A stretch of DNA of 64,000 nt from a virus, in the IMG/VR virus record IMGVR_UViG_3300022752_000037, positions 1 through 64,000 of that record; one strand, given 5' to 3'. Positions within the stretch are counted from its first letter, which is position 1, and every line of letters begins with the position of its first letter. Both the position numbers and the translations under genes were made by a program. The notes beneath the pieces are model-generated. The model worked only from the letters and a program-made list of their open reading frames with translations. It was not told the origin of the DNA and ran no database searches. This document shows, piece by piece, positions 31,565-40,501 of the stretch.

Positions 31565-32203
31565 TTAACCTAGACCAGCTGAACCGGTAGCGAATTCTCC
31601 TATTGTACGAGCTACAACTTGTCCAACACCCTGAGCAATTGGGAACTGAGTACAGTTATCCATTTGTATGGTTAAAGCTATTGTAGCTGGAGCACTGTCA
31701 GAGTAGGCAAGATTTTGATAATTTGCCTGTTGAATGTAGCAACCGACTATATCCCATGTTTCTAAGACAAATCCGGATCCATCAATACCGTTTTGACCAT
31801 CAAGTATTTCGATTAGCATTTGAAACTTATAATTACTTGCAGCAGCAGCACTACTTTGTTCTAAAAAGTCAAACTGTTTCTGAAGTTGGGCCCCTACTGC
31901 TTTGCTAATGTTTCCATTAGCATCGTCTCGTAGATTTAATGTCATCGGGTTCCATGTGTGTTTTCCTGCATAATTAACTTTACTGTTATAAACGTCTATA
32001 ACCTGATTAACAAATTGTACTGTGGGTCTGGTAACATCAATTACCTGTTTTGTTAATTCATTTAAACCATTTCCACCTGTTCCAAACGAAATAAAGCTAA
32101 CTCTAAAGCGATATTTCAGCTTAGGCATTAGCATACCTTGAGAAGTAGCACTTTGATTAGATGCTAATGGAACTGTGAATTTTGAAAGTGAAGCAATTGC
32201 CAT
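31565..32203 (-). CDS. 19: Tail tube protein gp19
   Basis: A 212-residue inner tail tube subunit. It contains PKLKYRFRVSFISFG, QVIDVTRPTVQFVNQVIDVYNSK and HTWNPMTLNLRDD, then a helix (QLQKQFDFLEQ) and WDIVGCYIQQANYQNLAYSDS, the gp19 family order. T4 gp19 has 163 residues. It follows gp18 directly, with AGGAG before the ATG, and is closed by a terminator, so sheath and tube are co-transcribed. Confidence 0.94.
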   Translation of the reverse strand: MAIASLSKFTVPLASNQSATSQGMLMPKLKYRFRVSFISFGTGGNGLNELTKQVIDVTRPTVQFVNQVIDVYNSKVNYAGKHTWNPMTLNLRDDANGNISKAVGAQLQKQFDFLEQSSAAAASNYKFQMLIEILDGQNGIDGSGFVLETWDIVGCYIQQANYQNLAYSDSAPATIALTIQMDNCTQFPIAQGVGQVVARTIGEFATGSAGLG

Positions 32204-32218
32204 TTATATTCTCCTAAA

Positions 32219-35200
32219 TTAGCCTAAGCTCGCAATTTCACCTGTGTTCTTAATACGTAATGGAATGTAGATAAATTCTACAGCCTTTACAGGCTCGATA
32301 GCTACATCTAACCATAGCTCATTACGATCAATTCTACTTGGTGTGTTATTAGATTCGTCACAAACAACAATATAATCATATATTGCTCGTTGACTTACAA
32401 GTTCTACAAGTAAAGATTCTGCTGCTGCTTTTAATTGATCTCTTGTAATCTTATCGTTTGGTTCGAAAATATAAGGTTTAGCTAATATACTTAATTGTCT
32501 ACGTAGGTATACAATTAATCTGGCTACATTAACGCGGTCAAGAGCACTATTTCCTCTAGCTCTTGTTTTTTGTCCATAGCATACTAAACCAGTTCCTGTA
32601 AGGAATGTAATAGGATTAATCTTTTGTTCATACAATGTATCTCTACGACCTGTGTTAAGAGCTACACTTCTAAACTCACCTTCACCTGTTACATATCCAA
32701 CTGCTGTAGCATTTGTAATACCACCACGACGCACACCTGCTGGAGCAAACCATGGATAAGAAACTTGATCGCTTAGAGCAATTGTTCTTAGCATCATGTG
32801 ACTTGGTGGGACAACAACGTTGTTACCGAAGTTGTCGCTAGTAAAGCCCCACGGATAATACATAGCTACGTATTCATCAAACGTAGTAGCACCGATATCA
32901 TTATCTTCTACAGCGACTAATTCGTTACTACTCCATCTTAGTAAGCTAGTACCATCAGATGGTAGTCTAGCTGGACTATCTCCTACTACAAAACCTGTTA
33001 ATGCACGATCGTAGTTTAGTGTAACCAATTCGCCTATTAGCTCAGGATACCCTGGGCAAGCTAATAAATTAAACACACGACGCTCTTCGTCTCTAAGATC
33101 CTCGTTACTATTAACTGCTGCTTGGAGTGCTGTTACAACAACTTTTCTTTGGGCTTTACGTCCGAAACTACCTGATCCACTATCCTGATTTCCACTGATT
33201 GTAACCCAACGATGTGGATAATATGTTCCCATTGGACTGTTGTCACGTGGATTATCTTCTGATGGATTAATATAATCACGCTTGAATTGTTTTACATTAA
33301 ATCCACTACGACGTAAATTCCATAATAACATTCCTTTTGGATACAACGCAGGGTCCGGAGCATCTGGGTCTAAAAAGTCGCTTACAAGCAAGTCTGTAAT
33401 ACTACTTGCTTCTGCTCCTGCGTTTGATCCTACATCTGTCCAACGAACATCGGCAAATAATACACCTTCTTCTGTTGTTTGATCACTAGTATCACGCTTG
33501 ACCCAACGCTTCACAACTGGAACATTTGTTAAGTTAGCATTATAGACATAAATTTGTGGAAAGTTTTCTAGATCACTAGTATCGACCCAAATGTCACCGT
33601 TAACTAATGATGTTACACCGTCACCTTGGGTTTCAGGTGCGCTTGCAGCCGCAATCGGACCATTAACACCTGAGTAAACATTTTTGTAACCTTTCCAAGT
33701 TGTTCCATTATGTACCATGATGTCTACTTCATCAATAATACTACTGTACCAAATCTGTCCATCATCAGGGATACGCTCAGGAGCTGTTCCAGAAGCAGCA
33801 TATGCTAGTGGTTCCCAATTACTCGCGATAAATTCATTTGTAGCATCTGGAGCATCGTGCAAGAAACGAGTTTTTCCTGAATTAATTGCACCTGGTTCAT
33901 AATCAAACACTGCAAAAATTAAAGGTAAAGGACTGGTTCCTGAACCGTTATCAAAACGCATTTCACCACCATTTAGATGCTTAATTACTAAACGATTTTG
34001 TGAATCTACTTCTGCTTGAACAAATTGAAATGCTGCATTATTAATTGCCGCCGCCAAAGTGTCTGCATCTAATGGAGCTTCTGTTGAATCGTCATTTACT
34101 GTTGTAGCTGCTGTAAATGTAATTGTTTTAATGGTTCCTAATGTCCCATCTAATAAACTTTCACGCATTTGAAAACTATATGATGTTCCGTCTGTGAAAG
34201 TATTTGCTAGAATAGGATTACTAGTTATAACTGTTTCTCCAACAGTTCCACGTTTCCATATTTTAAAATTTACAATTGCAGGACTGGCTTCAGTATGATT
34301 TGTTTGAGCATATAGTGCTCCGGTTAATAAATTCTTTCCGCCTCCAGTAGGATCCAAACCATAAATTGCCGAATGACCATTACTATATACTGGGCATCCT
34401 ACACGTTCCCATGCTAAAGTACCGCTATTAAAACGTTGGACATAGATATTTGCACCATTATTAGGTGTGGTAGTTTTTATCCATACACTGCCGGATGGTT
34501 TTGGAGTGGCGTCACTTGACTTCCATTCTGGAACCTGAGTATGAGGACTAACTTGTAATGCTAGACCTCCTGTTGCCCAGTTTGTTGAACCTACAGGCAC
34601 CCATCCAGTCCCTGCTTTTTTATAGTATAAACCATGTTCATAAACATCACCGTGAACAGTTGTTAATGTTGAAGTTGCTGGATCTGTATCTACAGAAACT
34701 ATTGCATAGTCTCCGAATGAACCTACTGCTGCTTTTGGAGCACCTGTAGTGATATCAACTTTACTTACTTCTGTAATAACTATGGGTGTTTTGCTTACAA
34801 ATTTTTGTCCTCCTGCTGTAATAGCAGAAGAATCCCATTCAAATATCCCAAATTTTGTAATACCTGTATGGAACCAATGTGTACCTCCTATTGGAGTACT
34901 AGCTGGTTCTGTAGCAGAGGGCTGTAATTGATTTAAATCAATATCTGCTCTTACTACATAAGCTCTATTACTTACTCCTAAAAAGCTATAGGCTGCTTGT
35001 AATCCATATTCATTTAACTCGCCAGCATGAACTGGATTTCCACTGATATCTGTCTGAAATACTGGATCTCCAAAATAATCAGCAAGGTCACGTTGACTGG
35101 TTAATAGATAAATTTGTCCGGCATTAGCTTTTAGAGTTCCTAGTGCTAAACCTGATCCGGATCCGTTAGTTTTGTTCTCAGCCGAGGCAACCACAATTAA

Positions 35201-35281
35201 AGGAACTGTGCCAGGTTCGGCTGGTGTATAAAATGACTCGTCAATAACTTTGACTTCTACGCCTGGTGAACTTAATGCCAT
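32219..35281 (-). CDS. 18: Tail sheath protein gp18
   Basis: A 1020-residue contractile sheath protein. The N-terminus MALSSPGVEVKVIDESFYT is the family opening. The C-terminal part, with WFAPAGVRRGGITNA, LYEQKINPITFLTGTGLVCYGQKT and RLIVYLRRQLSILAKPY, is the conserved sheath core. It is about 360 residues longer than T4 gp18 (659); the extra length lies between about residues 90 and 640 and contains W-x-N-G-type beta segments that may decorate the sheath surface. The ATG at 35281 has AGGAG and follows a perfect late promoter. Confidence 0.95.
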   Translation of the reverse strand: MALSSPGVEVKVIDESFYTPAEPGTVPLIVVASAENKTNGSGSGLALGTLKANAGQIYLLTSQRDLADYFGDPVFQTDISGNPVHAGELNEYGLQAAYSFLGVSNRAYVVRADIDLNQLQPSATEPASTPIGGTHWFHTGITKFGIFEWDSSAITAGGQKFVSKTPIVITEVSKVDITTGAPKAAVGSFGDYAIVSVDTDPATSTLTTVHGDVYEHGLYYKKAGTGWVPVGSTNWATGGLALQVSPHTQVPEWKSSDATPKPSGSVWIKTTTPNNGANIYVQRFNSGTLAWERVGCPVYSNGHSAIYGLDPTGGGKNLLTGALYAQTNHTEASPAIVNFKIWKRGTVGETVITSNPILANTFTDGTSYSFQMRESLLDGTLGTIKTITFTAATTVNDDSTEAPLDADTLAAAINNAAFQFVQAEVDSQNRLVIKHLNGGEMRFDNGSGTSPLPLIFAVFDYEPGAINSGKTRFLHDAPDATNEFIASNWEPLAYAASGTAPERIPDDGQIWYSSIIDEVDIMVHNGTTWKGYKNVYSGVNGPIAAASAPETQGDGVTSLVNGDIWVDTSDLENFPQIYVYNANLTNVPVVKRWVKRDTSDQTTEEGVLFADVRWTDVGSNAGAEASSITDLLVSDFLDPDAPDPALYPKGMLLWNLRRSGFNVKQFKRDYINPSEDNPRDNSPMGTYYPHRWVTISGNQDSGSGSFGRKAQRKVVVTALQAAVNSNEDLRDEERRVFNLLACPGYPELIGELVTLNYDRALTGFVVGDSPARLPSDGTSLLRWSSNELVAVEDNDIGATTFDEYVAMYYPWGFTSDNFGNNVVVPPSHMMLRTIALSDQVSYPWFAPAGVRRGGITNATAVGYVTGEGEFRSVALNTGRRDTLYEQKINPITFLTGTGLVCYGQKTRARGNSALDRVNVARLIVYLRRQLSILAKPYIFEPNDKITRDQLKAAAESLLVELVSQRAIYDYIVVCDESNNTPSRIDRNELWLDVAIEPVKAVEFIYIPLRIKNTGEIASLG

Positions 35282-35313
35282 CTTGGATTCTCCTAAGGTT
35301 TCTGTTCTAATAT

Positions 35314-35321
35314 TATTTATA
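35314..35321 (-). promoter_or_regulatory. T4-type late promoter of gp18
   Basis: A perfect TATAAATA on the minus strand, 32 bases before the gp18 ATG, with AGGAG in the leader. A 10-bp inverted repeat, TCCTAAGGTT (35291-35300) and AACCTTAGGA (35348-35357), flanks it and covers the gp18 ribosome site. Confidence 0.87.
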
Positions 35322-35376
35322 GTATTCCTGCAAAAATAATCAGTTATAACCTTAGGAAAAGGTACAAAAAAGGGCA

Positions 35377-35384
35377 ACTAAATA
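35377..35384 (+). promoter_or_regulatory. Late-promoter-like box, leaderless type
   Basis: ACTAAATA seven bases before the ATG at 35392 of the HNH gene, with no Shine-Dalgarno. It faces away from the gp18 promoter. Confidence 0.4.
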
Positions 35385-35391
35385 GTAAATT

Positions 35392-35730
35392 ATGCGTCCG
35401 TTATGTTTGTGTAAACTAAGACCTGCCGCCATTAATTATAAAAAAAATGGTAAAATTTATTATAGAAAAAAATGTGAAACATGCTTACGCTATGGAGGCG
35501 TAAGCAAAGGAGATCCGAAATGGTACCAAGAAGGATACAGAATAAAATTAATCTGTGATAAATGCGGTTATAAAAGTAAACATAAAGAACAATTTGATGT
35601 TTATCATATAGACGGAAACTTAAACAATAACCGGTTCGCTAATTTAAAGACAGTATGTGCGAATTGTCAACGTGTTCTGCATATTGAGCATCATATTTGG
35701 AGGCGAGGTGATCCTCAACCAGATTTTTAA
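35392..35730 (+). CDS. HNH endonuclease
   Basis: A 112-residue HNH nuclease. Two zinc-binding pairs are visible: CLC (5-7) with CETC (28-31), and CDKC (55-58) with CANC (89-92). The catalytic region FDVYHIDGNLNNNRFANLK (about 68-86) has the HNH pattern of His and two Asn. Similar HNH genes occur near structural genes in T4-like phages and may be homing endonucleases. It overlaps the convergent gp1 gene by 92 bases. Confidence 0.87.
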   Translation: MRPLCLCKLRPAAINYKKNGKIYYRKKCETCLRYGGVSKGDPKWYQEGYRIKLICDKCGYKSKHKEQFDVYHIDGNLNNNRFANLKTVCANCQRVLHIEHHIWRRGDPQPDF

Positions 35731-36337
35731 GTTGGCCGAACAATGTGTCCATGCTGCCGTTATTATCTATAATATAGTCTATGTCTCCACCGACCCAGCT
35801 TGTTTCACTAGAGTGGATATTTAATTCTGACATTCGTTGTTTACTAATTGCCCAACTCATGTTGGTAGGGCCTTTATTCATGTTAACAGCATCATCATAC
35901 CAGTCAGGATCTGGACCACGACGAACTCTTACTACTAGACCTTTGGCATTGTGTATAGCTTGAATTTCGTTAGGAAATCTTACATCACTGATAACAATGT
36001 TATCTTTAGTTTTTCTCAGTTTATTTTCTAGACTAGCAATCCAGATATCATCGTGAAACCCTTGACGACATACTTCAGTGCCCCAATATTGTAAAACCCA
36101 ACGTGGAGTAATTTGTCTGCCTAACCGATTTGACCACCAAAAATCTACTTGATCACGCCAAGCACGACTTTCTGCTGTGCGTCCTTCTAATAGGGTTCTA
36201 TCCCAGCCAAACACTGCTGCTACAGCATCTTTTAAGGTATTGGCGAAACTGTCCCGCCTGAATTCATGAAAATTAACAAGGTAATCTGCTGCGGTATCTT
36301 TGCCAGATCCTATAAATCCAACGAAGCCAATGATCAT
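35639..36337 (-). CDS. 1: Deoxynucleoside monophosphate kinase gp1
   Basis: A 232-residue dNMP kinase that phosphorylates dTMP, dGMP and modified dCMP for phage DNA synthesis. P-loop GFIGSGKDTAADYL at 7-20. TPRWVLQYWGTEVCR resembles the family's substrate-binding helix, and IVISDVRFPNE a Walker B-like strand. T4 gp1 has 241 residues. The last ~30 residues are encoded antisense to the HNH gene and look non-conserved. The start codon is inside an 8-bp hairpin (36336-36359) with the ribosome site in its loop. Confidence 0.93.
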   Translation of the reverse strand: MIIGFVGFIGSGKDTAADYLVNFHEFRRDSFANTLKDAVAAVFGWDRTLLEGRTAESRAWRDQVDFWWSNRLGRQITPRWVLQYWGTEVCRQGFHDDIWIASLENKLRKTKDNIVISDVRFPNEIQAIHNAKGLVVRVRRGPDPDWYDDAVNMNKGPTNMSWAISKQRMSELNIHSSETSWVGGDIDYIIDNNGSMDTLFGQLKNLVEDHLASKYDAQYAEHVDNSHILSLN

Positions 36338-36359
36338 AGTATCTCCTTAGTGATACTAT
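36336..36359 (-). promoter_or_regulatory. Start-codon hairpin of gp1
   Basis: ATAGTATC (5' arm, 36352-36359) pairs perfectly with GATACTAT (36336-36343), leaving the eight-base loop ACTAAGGA. The loop holds the Shine-Dalgarno core and the 3' arm includes the first two bases of the ATG. This could restrain translation until melted, or present the site to the ribosome. Confidence 0.6.
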
Positions 36360-36391
36360 ATTTTATAAAATTTATTCTACATTGTCAAGAA

Positions 36392-36748
36392 TTATACACC
36401 ATATTTGTTAGGTTTTGGCTTGGCTACTATACTCTGTTTATTTACTGATTTTAATTCTTGACTTGGGCCTTTTCCAACTATAGTTTTTCCTTTAATGCCT
36501 TGGTTTTTCTGTGCTTGGTTAACTATATCTTCTTCACCTTTACTGTACATCCAAACAGCAGGAACATCTTTAGCCGGCCCTTCTTTAGCTACTGGTTTAT
36601 CAGGAGCTCCTGCCATGGCTATACCAAATCTATACATTCCATAATATTGATCTATATCTCCGTACTGTTTAGCATGAGATCCAGATTGTTTGATATTTTT
36701 ACCTAGTTTTTTTTCTGCTTTTTCAATTAATATATCTCTAACTTTCAT
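36392..36748 (-). CDS. Unrecognised basic protein with processed-looking N-terminus
   Basis: Not recognised. A 118-residue protein rich in Lys, Gly and Gln with little predicted structure. It begins MKVRDILIEKAEKK, and ILIE fits the (L/I)-x-E type of prohead protease site, as in the protein at 28498-29103. Co-oriented with gp13 upstream, three bases apart, so it is probably a structural-operon member. Confidence 0.5.
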   Translation of the reverse strand: MKVRDILIEKAEKKLGKNIKQSGSHAKQYGDIDQYYGMYRFGIAMAGAPDKPVAKEGPAKDVPAVWMYSKGEEDIVNQAQKNQGIKGKTIVGKGPSQELKSVNKQSIVAKPKPNKYGV

Positions 36749-36751
36749 AAG

Positions 36752-37513
36752 TTAACCTATCACAAAAGTATATCCTGTGCCACCAGGTATCAAATCAAAT
36801 AATTCTTTTTCAAGCCTCTCAATATCAGCTAATCCTTGTGTTTTAAGATCACCCCCGTTAAGTTGACTACCTCCTTGGGGTCCAGCAATAGTAGCAAATT
36901 TGCTTCTTGCTTCTCCAAGTATAATTTTACAATTAGCCAAGGTATAATCTAAAATCCACTGGCGTGCATATAGATCGTTTAAAAGGACAAAATCGGGCCT
37001 AAAATTCTGTACTCTAAGCATTAGTGTTTCACCCTCTGTGAATGGACGTTGTAAAACTCTAAAAGTTCTGCTATATTGAATCCATTGAAATTCGATATAA
37101 CTTCCAAAGATTTTACCTATCATTTCTTGGTAACTAGCAAACATATAGTAAGTTGCTATGCCGCCTAACATTGTACTGTTTAAAAGATAGGTGTTAGTAT
37201 AAGCTAGATTGAATGGTTCGAAATTAGTGCCTGTTCCACCACCAGTTCTGCTTCCTAATGTTCTACGAAAACAACTTTGTACATTGATAATTTCATCGCT
37301 AAGTTTATAATCATTTTTATCTTTTTCTAAAGTCAAAAAGCAATAACTTTCTTCTACACTATTACTACTGCGTTGTCTAAATTTAGCTAGGGTACGATTA
37401 AGTGCTGTTTCATAATGTGTAGGGTCTAGTTCGACATCGATCATACCGTCGCCTAGCATTGTTCTGCAATAATCGTAAACTTTTTGACGTTCTTCTTGCG
37501 GATTATCGTTCAT
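36752..37513 (-). CDS. 13: Neck protein gp13
   Basis: A 253-residue head-tail connector of the gp13 type. The N-terminus KVYDYCRTMLGDGMIDVELD, followed by a helix (YETALNRTLAKFRQRS) and SYCFLTLEKDKNDYKLSDEI, is the usual opening. The middle, SYIEFQWIQYSRTFRVLQRP, and the ending LANCKIILGEARSKF also fit. The ATG at 37513 with GGAG six bases before it is preferred over one at 37525. It is divergent from gp14. Confidence 0.85.
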   Translation of the reverse strand: MNDNPQEERQKVYDYCRTMLGDGMIDVELDPTHYETALNRTLAKFRQRSSNSVEESYCFLTLEKDKNDYKLSDEIINVQSCFRRTLGSRTGGGTGTNFEPFNLAYTNTYLLNSTMLGGIATYYMFASYQEMIGKIFGSYIEFQWIQYSRTFRVLQRPFTEGETLMLRVQNFRPDFVLLNDLYARQWILDYTLANCKIILGEARSKFATIAGPQGGSQLNGGDLKTQGLADIERLEKELFDLIPGGTGYTFVIG

Positions 37514-37535
37514 ACATTTCTCCATTAATATTTAC

Positions 37536-37543
37536 CATAAATA
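37536..37543 (+). promoter_or_regulatory. Late-promoter-like box of gp14, leaderless type
   Basis: CATAAATA, one base from the T4 late consensus, ends seven bases before the gp14 ATG at 37551. No Shine-Dalgarno is present. It drives the plus-strand neck/tail island. Confidence 0.6.
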
Positions 37544-37550
37544 TATTACT

Positions 37551-38852
37551 ATGCCACGTTTATCATTATACCGTCCTGAAAAGGGTAACGATTACAAATT
37601 TTTAGACAGAAACATTAGTGAAATGTTTCAAATAGGTGGAACCGATTTATACTTTCACAAGTATATTGGACCCCTCAACACTCCAGAAGGCGAATCTACT
37701 CCTGAAAGACCTCACTATGCCAGTCAAAGTGAAACCAACATACAGGATTTACTTTTTTTAGAAAATCGAGATAGAAAGTATGATTCTAGTATATATACAT
37801 TACGTGGAATTTATAATGTAGCAGATATAGATTTTAATTTAAGTCAGTTTGGATTATGGTTAGATAATGATACTTTAACCTTAACTGTTCACATTAACGA
37901 TACAGTAAAATTAATAGGACGTAAACCTTTAAGTGGTGATGTAATTGAGTTACCACATCTACGTGATGAATTTGCTTTAAACAATTTTGATACTGCTCTT
38001 CCTAGATTCTATGTCATTGAAGATGTAGGGCGTGCTAGCGAAGGATTTAGTAGAACTTGGTATCCTCATTTATATCGTTTAAAATTAAAAAAAATCACAG
38101 ACAGTCAACAATATGCTGATATATTAAAAACGCCCACAGATAAAGATGCTAATTTTGTTGGAGATTATAGCGAAACAACTACATATCAACCTGGAGAGAT
38201 AGTTAGATTTCAAGGAGGGTTGTATACTGTATTATCTATAATTACTGGAACCGAACCACCGGATACAACATATTATATGCCCTATGTAGAAACCACCATT
38301 AGAGATATTTTGAGTACTCAAAATAAAGCATTAGAAATCAATGATGCTATAATTTCAGAAGCAGAAGAAAACACTCCAAAAAGTGGCTATGAAACTAGAC
38401 AATTTTTTACATTAGCTGCTAATGAAGAAGGAAAGCCTGCTTTAATTACAGCTGATGATACTTTACCGCCTCCTGATGCAAGTTCTACAACTATGGATGC
38501 TAGCAGAATTATGGAGCGTCCTATTAGAACTGGTTATGCAGGATATATGTTAGGAGATGGAGTACCAGATAATGGAGTACAATTTGGGTTTGGTGGGAGC
38601 TTCCCCCAGGGTGCGATAGAAGGAGATTATTTCTTACGTACTGACTATGTGCCTAATAGACTATTTCGTTATACCGGAAATCGTTGGCTAAAACGTGAGG
38701 ATAATGTACGACATACATTAACAAATACTGATACTAGAAAAACTCGTAAAACTAGCTTTATTAATAATACAAATGTTGATAATATAGGCGGTACAAATAT
38801 TGAAGAACGTCAACCAATTAGTAAGGCCCTTAAACCTAAGGCAGATTTATAA
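37551..38852 (+). CDS. 14: Neck protein gp14
   Basis: A 433-residue neck protein. The beta-rich first ~190 residues (EMFQIGGTDLYFHKYIGP, LWLDNDTLTLTVHIND, GDVIELPHLRDEFALNNFDTALPRF, YPHLYRLKLKKI) match gp14 of T4-like phages, where T4 gp14 has 256 residues. The C-terminal addition has a YQPGEIVRFQGGLYTVL module and a basic tail. With gp13 and gp15 it joins head and tail. The ATG overlaps nothing upstream and the stop overlaps the gp15 start by one base. Confidence 0.87.
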   Translation: MPRLSLYRPEKGNDYKFLDRNISEMFQIGGTDLYFHKYIGPLNTPEGESTPERPHYASQSETNIQDLLFLENRDRKYDSSIYTLRGIYNVADIDFNLSQFGLWLDNDTLTLTVHINDTVKLIGRKPLSGDVIELPHLRDEFALNNFDTALPRFYVIEDVGRASEGFSRTWYPHLYRLKLKKITDSQQYADILKTPTDKDANFVGDYSETTTYQPGEIVRFQGGLYTVLSIITGTEPPDTTYYMPYVETTIRDILSTQNKALEINDAIISEAEENTPKSGYETRQFFTLAANEEGKPALITADDTLPPPDASSTTMDASRIMERPIRTGYAGYMLGDGVPDNGVQFGFGGSFPQGAIEGDYFLRTDYVPNRLFRYTGNRWLKREDNVRHTLTNTDTRKTRKTSFINNTNVDNIGGTNIEERQPISKALKPKADL

Positions 38853-40501
38853 TGCAATTTTTTTATGATGGTCAAATAAGACGCTACCTTACTCAAATAA
38901 TGAGATTATTAAGTAATTTTGTTGTTAGGCATAGCGACGGAACTCTAGTTAGGATTCCAGTGATGTACGGGGATCCTGATAGACAAGCTGCGAATATAAT
39001 AAATCAAAATAGTGAAAATACTATTCCTAGCGTGCCCAGAATAGCTGTATATATCACTGAATATGACTTAAATCGTAATAGAATTCAAGAACCTACTTTT
39101 ATAAGTAAAATTCACCTAAGAGAACGAGCTATAGAAGTAGATGAAGATGGTAACGAGTATTATACCAGTGCTCAAGGTAGACAAGTAACAGTTGAACGTA
39201 TGATGCCTACTCCTTTTGATCTTACTGTTAAGGTAGATATTTGGAGCTCTAATACAGAACAAAAGTTACAAATTTTAGAGCAAATCCTGGTTTTATTTAA
39301 TCCTAGTTTGGAAATTCAAACCACAGACAATTTTATAGACTGGACCAGTTTAAGTGTAGTAGAACTAGAAGATGTTAATTTTAGTAGTAGATCTGTACCT
39401 ACAGGAACTAATAGTTCAATAGATATAGCCAGCATTACTTTAAAAACGCCTACATGGTTAAGTCCACCTGTAAAAGTTAAAAAGCTGGGTGTAGTAACTA
39501 GTGTTATTAGTAATTTATACACGGGAATAGATCCAGGAATTGGAGATTATCTTGAGGGATTTGGTATAGATCCCGCTGCCTATGAAAGAAGTCCTGTAAA
39601 TTTTGAATTTACTCAATACAATACTGTAGGAAATTTTGAAATAGAAGTTACTAATAATACTATACGTATGTTTGGAGTAGAAAAAGGCGAAGACGACAAT
39701 TTACCGTGGGATCAACTTCTTATGCAATTTCCCGGAACTTTTCGTAATGGGCTGAGTAAATTATTTTTATTACAAAAAGATCAGTCTGTAATTATAGGAA
39801 CTCTAAGTCGTAATCCGTTAGATCCTACTTTATTGAGTGTTACTTGGGATGTAGACAGTTATCATAGTAATAATTACATAGATGAAAACGGAAATATAGA
39901 AAACATTGATACAGATTATGATCCTAATACTGGTAGAGGAACATTTGATGCAGTAATTAATCCACAAACATTTAATCCTAAAAGACCAAATGGCGAACCT
40001 ATAGATCAACCGATTGCTGTAGGAGTAAGATACCTTTTAGTAGAAAATTGCGGAGGAGGTCTACGAGAAACATTTTTAATGCCTCGAGCATCTAAGTACA
40101 TCAATACCGGAGAAATTTTTTCCAATATAAACCATAGTCAACTAGTAATAAATGGCATAGTTGTTTCTCATATTATTCAAAATTCTAATGGTAAGTGTCA
40201 AATAAAAACTAACACAACAATTACAAAAAATAGTATTGTTACTTATGTTTTAAATTATAACGAGGATGGTCCGGACGCTTGGAAAAATTTAGATGGATCT
40301 GATACTATAGCTTTCACCAATGATATCATTATGTGGAGTGGCACAGAATGGAAAATAATATTCGATGCTCAAACAAGAGTAGATGATTTGATCTATCAGA
40401 CTAATTATTTTACAGGGACTCAATACAAATGGAATGGAATTAATTGGGTTAAAAGTTTCGAGGGCGATTATGGTAGAGGAAGTTGGAGAATACAGCTCTA
40501 A
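38852..40501 (+). CDS. 15: Proximal tail sheath stabiliser gp15
   Basis: A 549-residue protein. In T4, gp15 caps the sheath and binds the neck. The N-terminus FFYDGQIRRYLTQIMRLLSNF and then VRIPVMYGDPDRQA, PRIAVYITEYDL, MPTPFDLTVKVDIWS and ASITLKTPTWLSPP match it. T4 gp15 is 272 residues; the C-terminal ~300 residues here are an extra extension with a W-x-N-G-x-x-W ending. It follows gp14 directly and overlaps the Nudix gene. Confidence 0.9.
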   Translation: MQFFYDGQIRRYLTQIMRLLSNFVVRHSDGTLVRIPVMYGDPDRQAANIINQNSENTIPSVPRIAVYITEYDLNRNRIQEPTFISKIHLRERAIEVDEDGNEYYTSAQGRQVTVERMMPTPFDLTVKVDIWSSNTEQKLQILEQILVLFNPSLEIQTTDNFIDWTSLSVVELEDVNFSSRSVPTGTNSSIDIASITLKTPTWLSPPVKVKKLGVVTSVISNLYTGIDPGIGDYLEGFGIDPAAYERSPVNFEFTQYNTVGNFEIEVTNNTIRMFGVEKGEDDNLPWDQLLMQFPGTFRNGLSKLFLLQKDQSVIIGTLSRNPLDPTLLSVTWDVDSYHSNNYIDENGNIENIDTDYDPNTGRGTFDAVINPQTFNPKRPNGEPIDQPIAVGVRYLLVENCGGGLRETFLMPRASKYINTGEIFSNINHSQLVINGIVVSHIIQNSNGKCQIKTNTTITKNSIVTYVLNYNEDGPDAWKNLDGSDTIAFTNDIIMWSGTEWKIIFDAQTRVDDLIYQTNYFTGTQYKWNGINWVKSFEGDYGRGSWRIQL

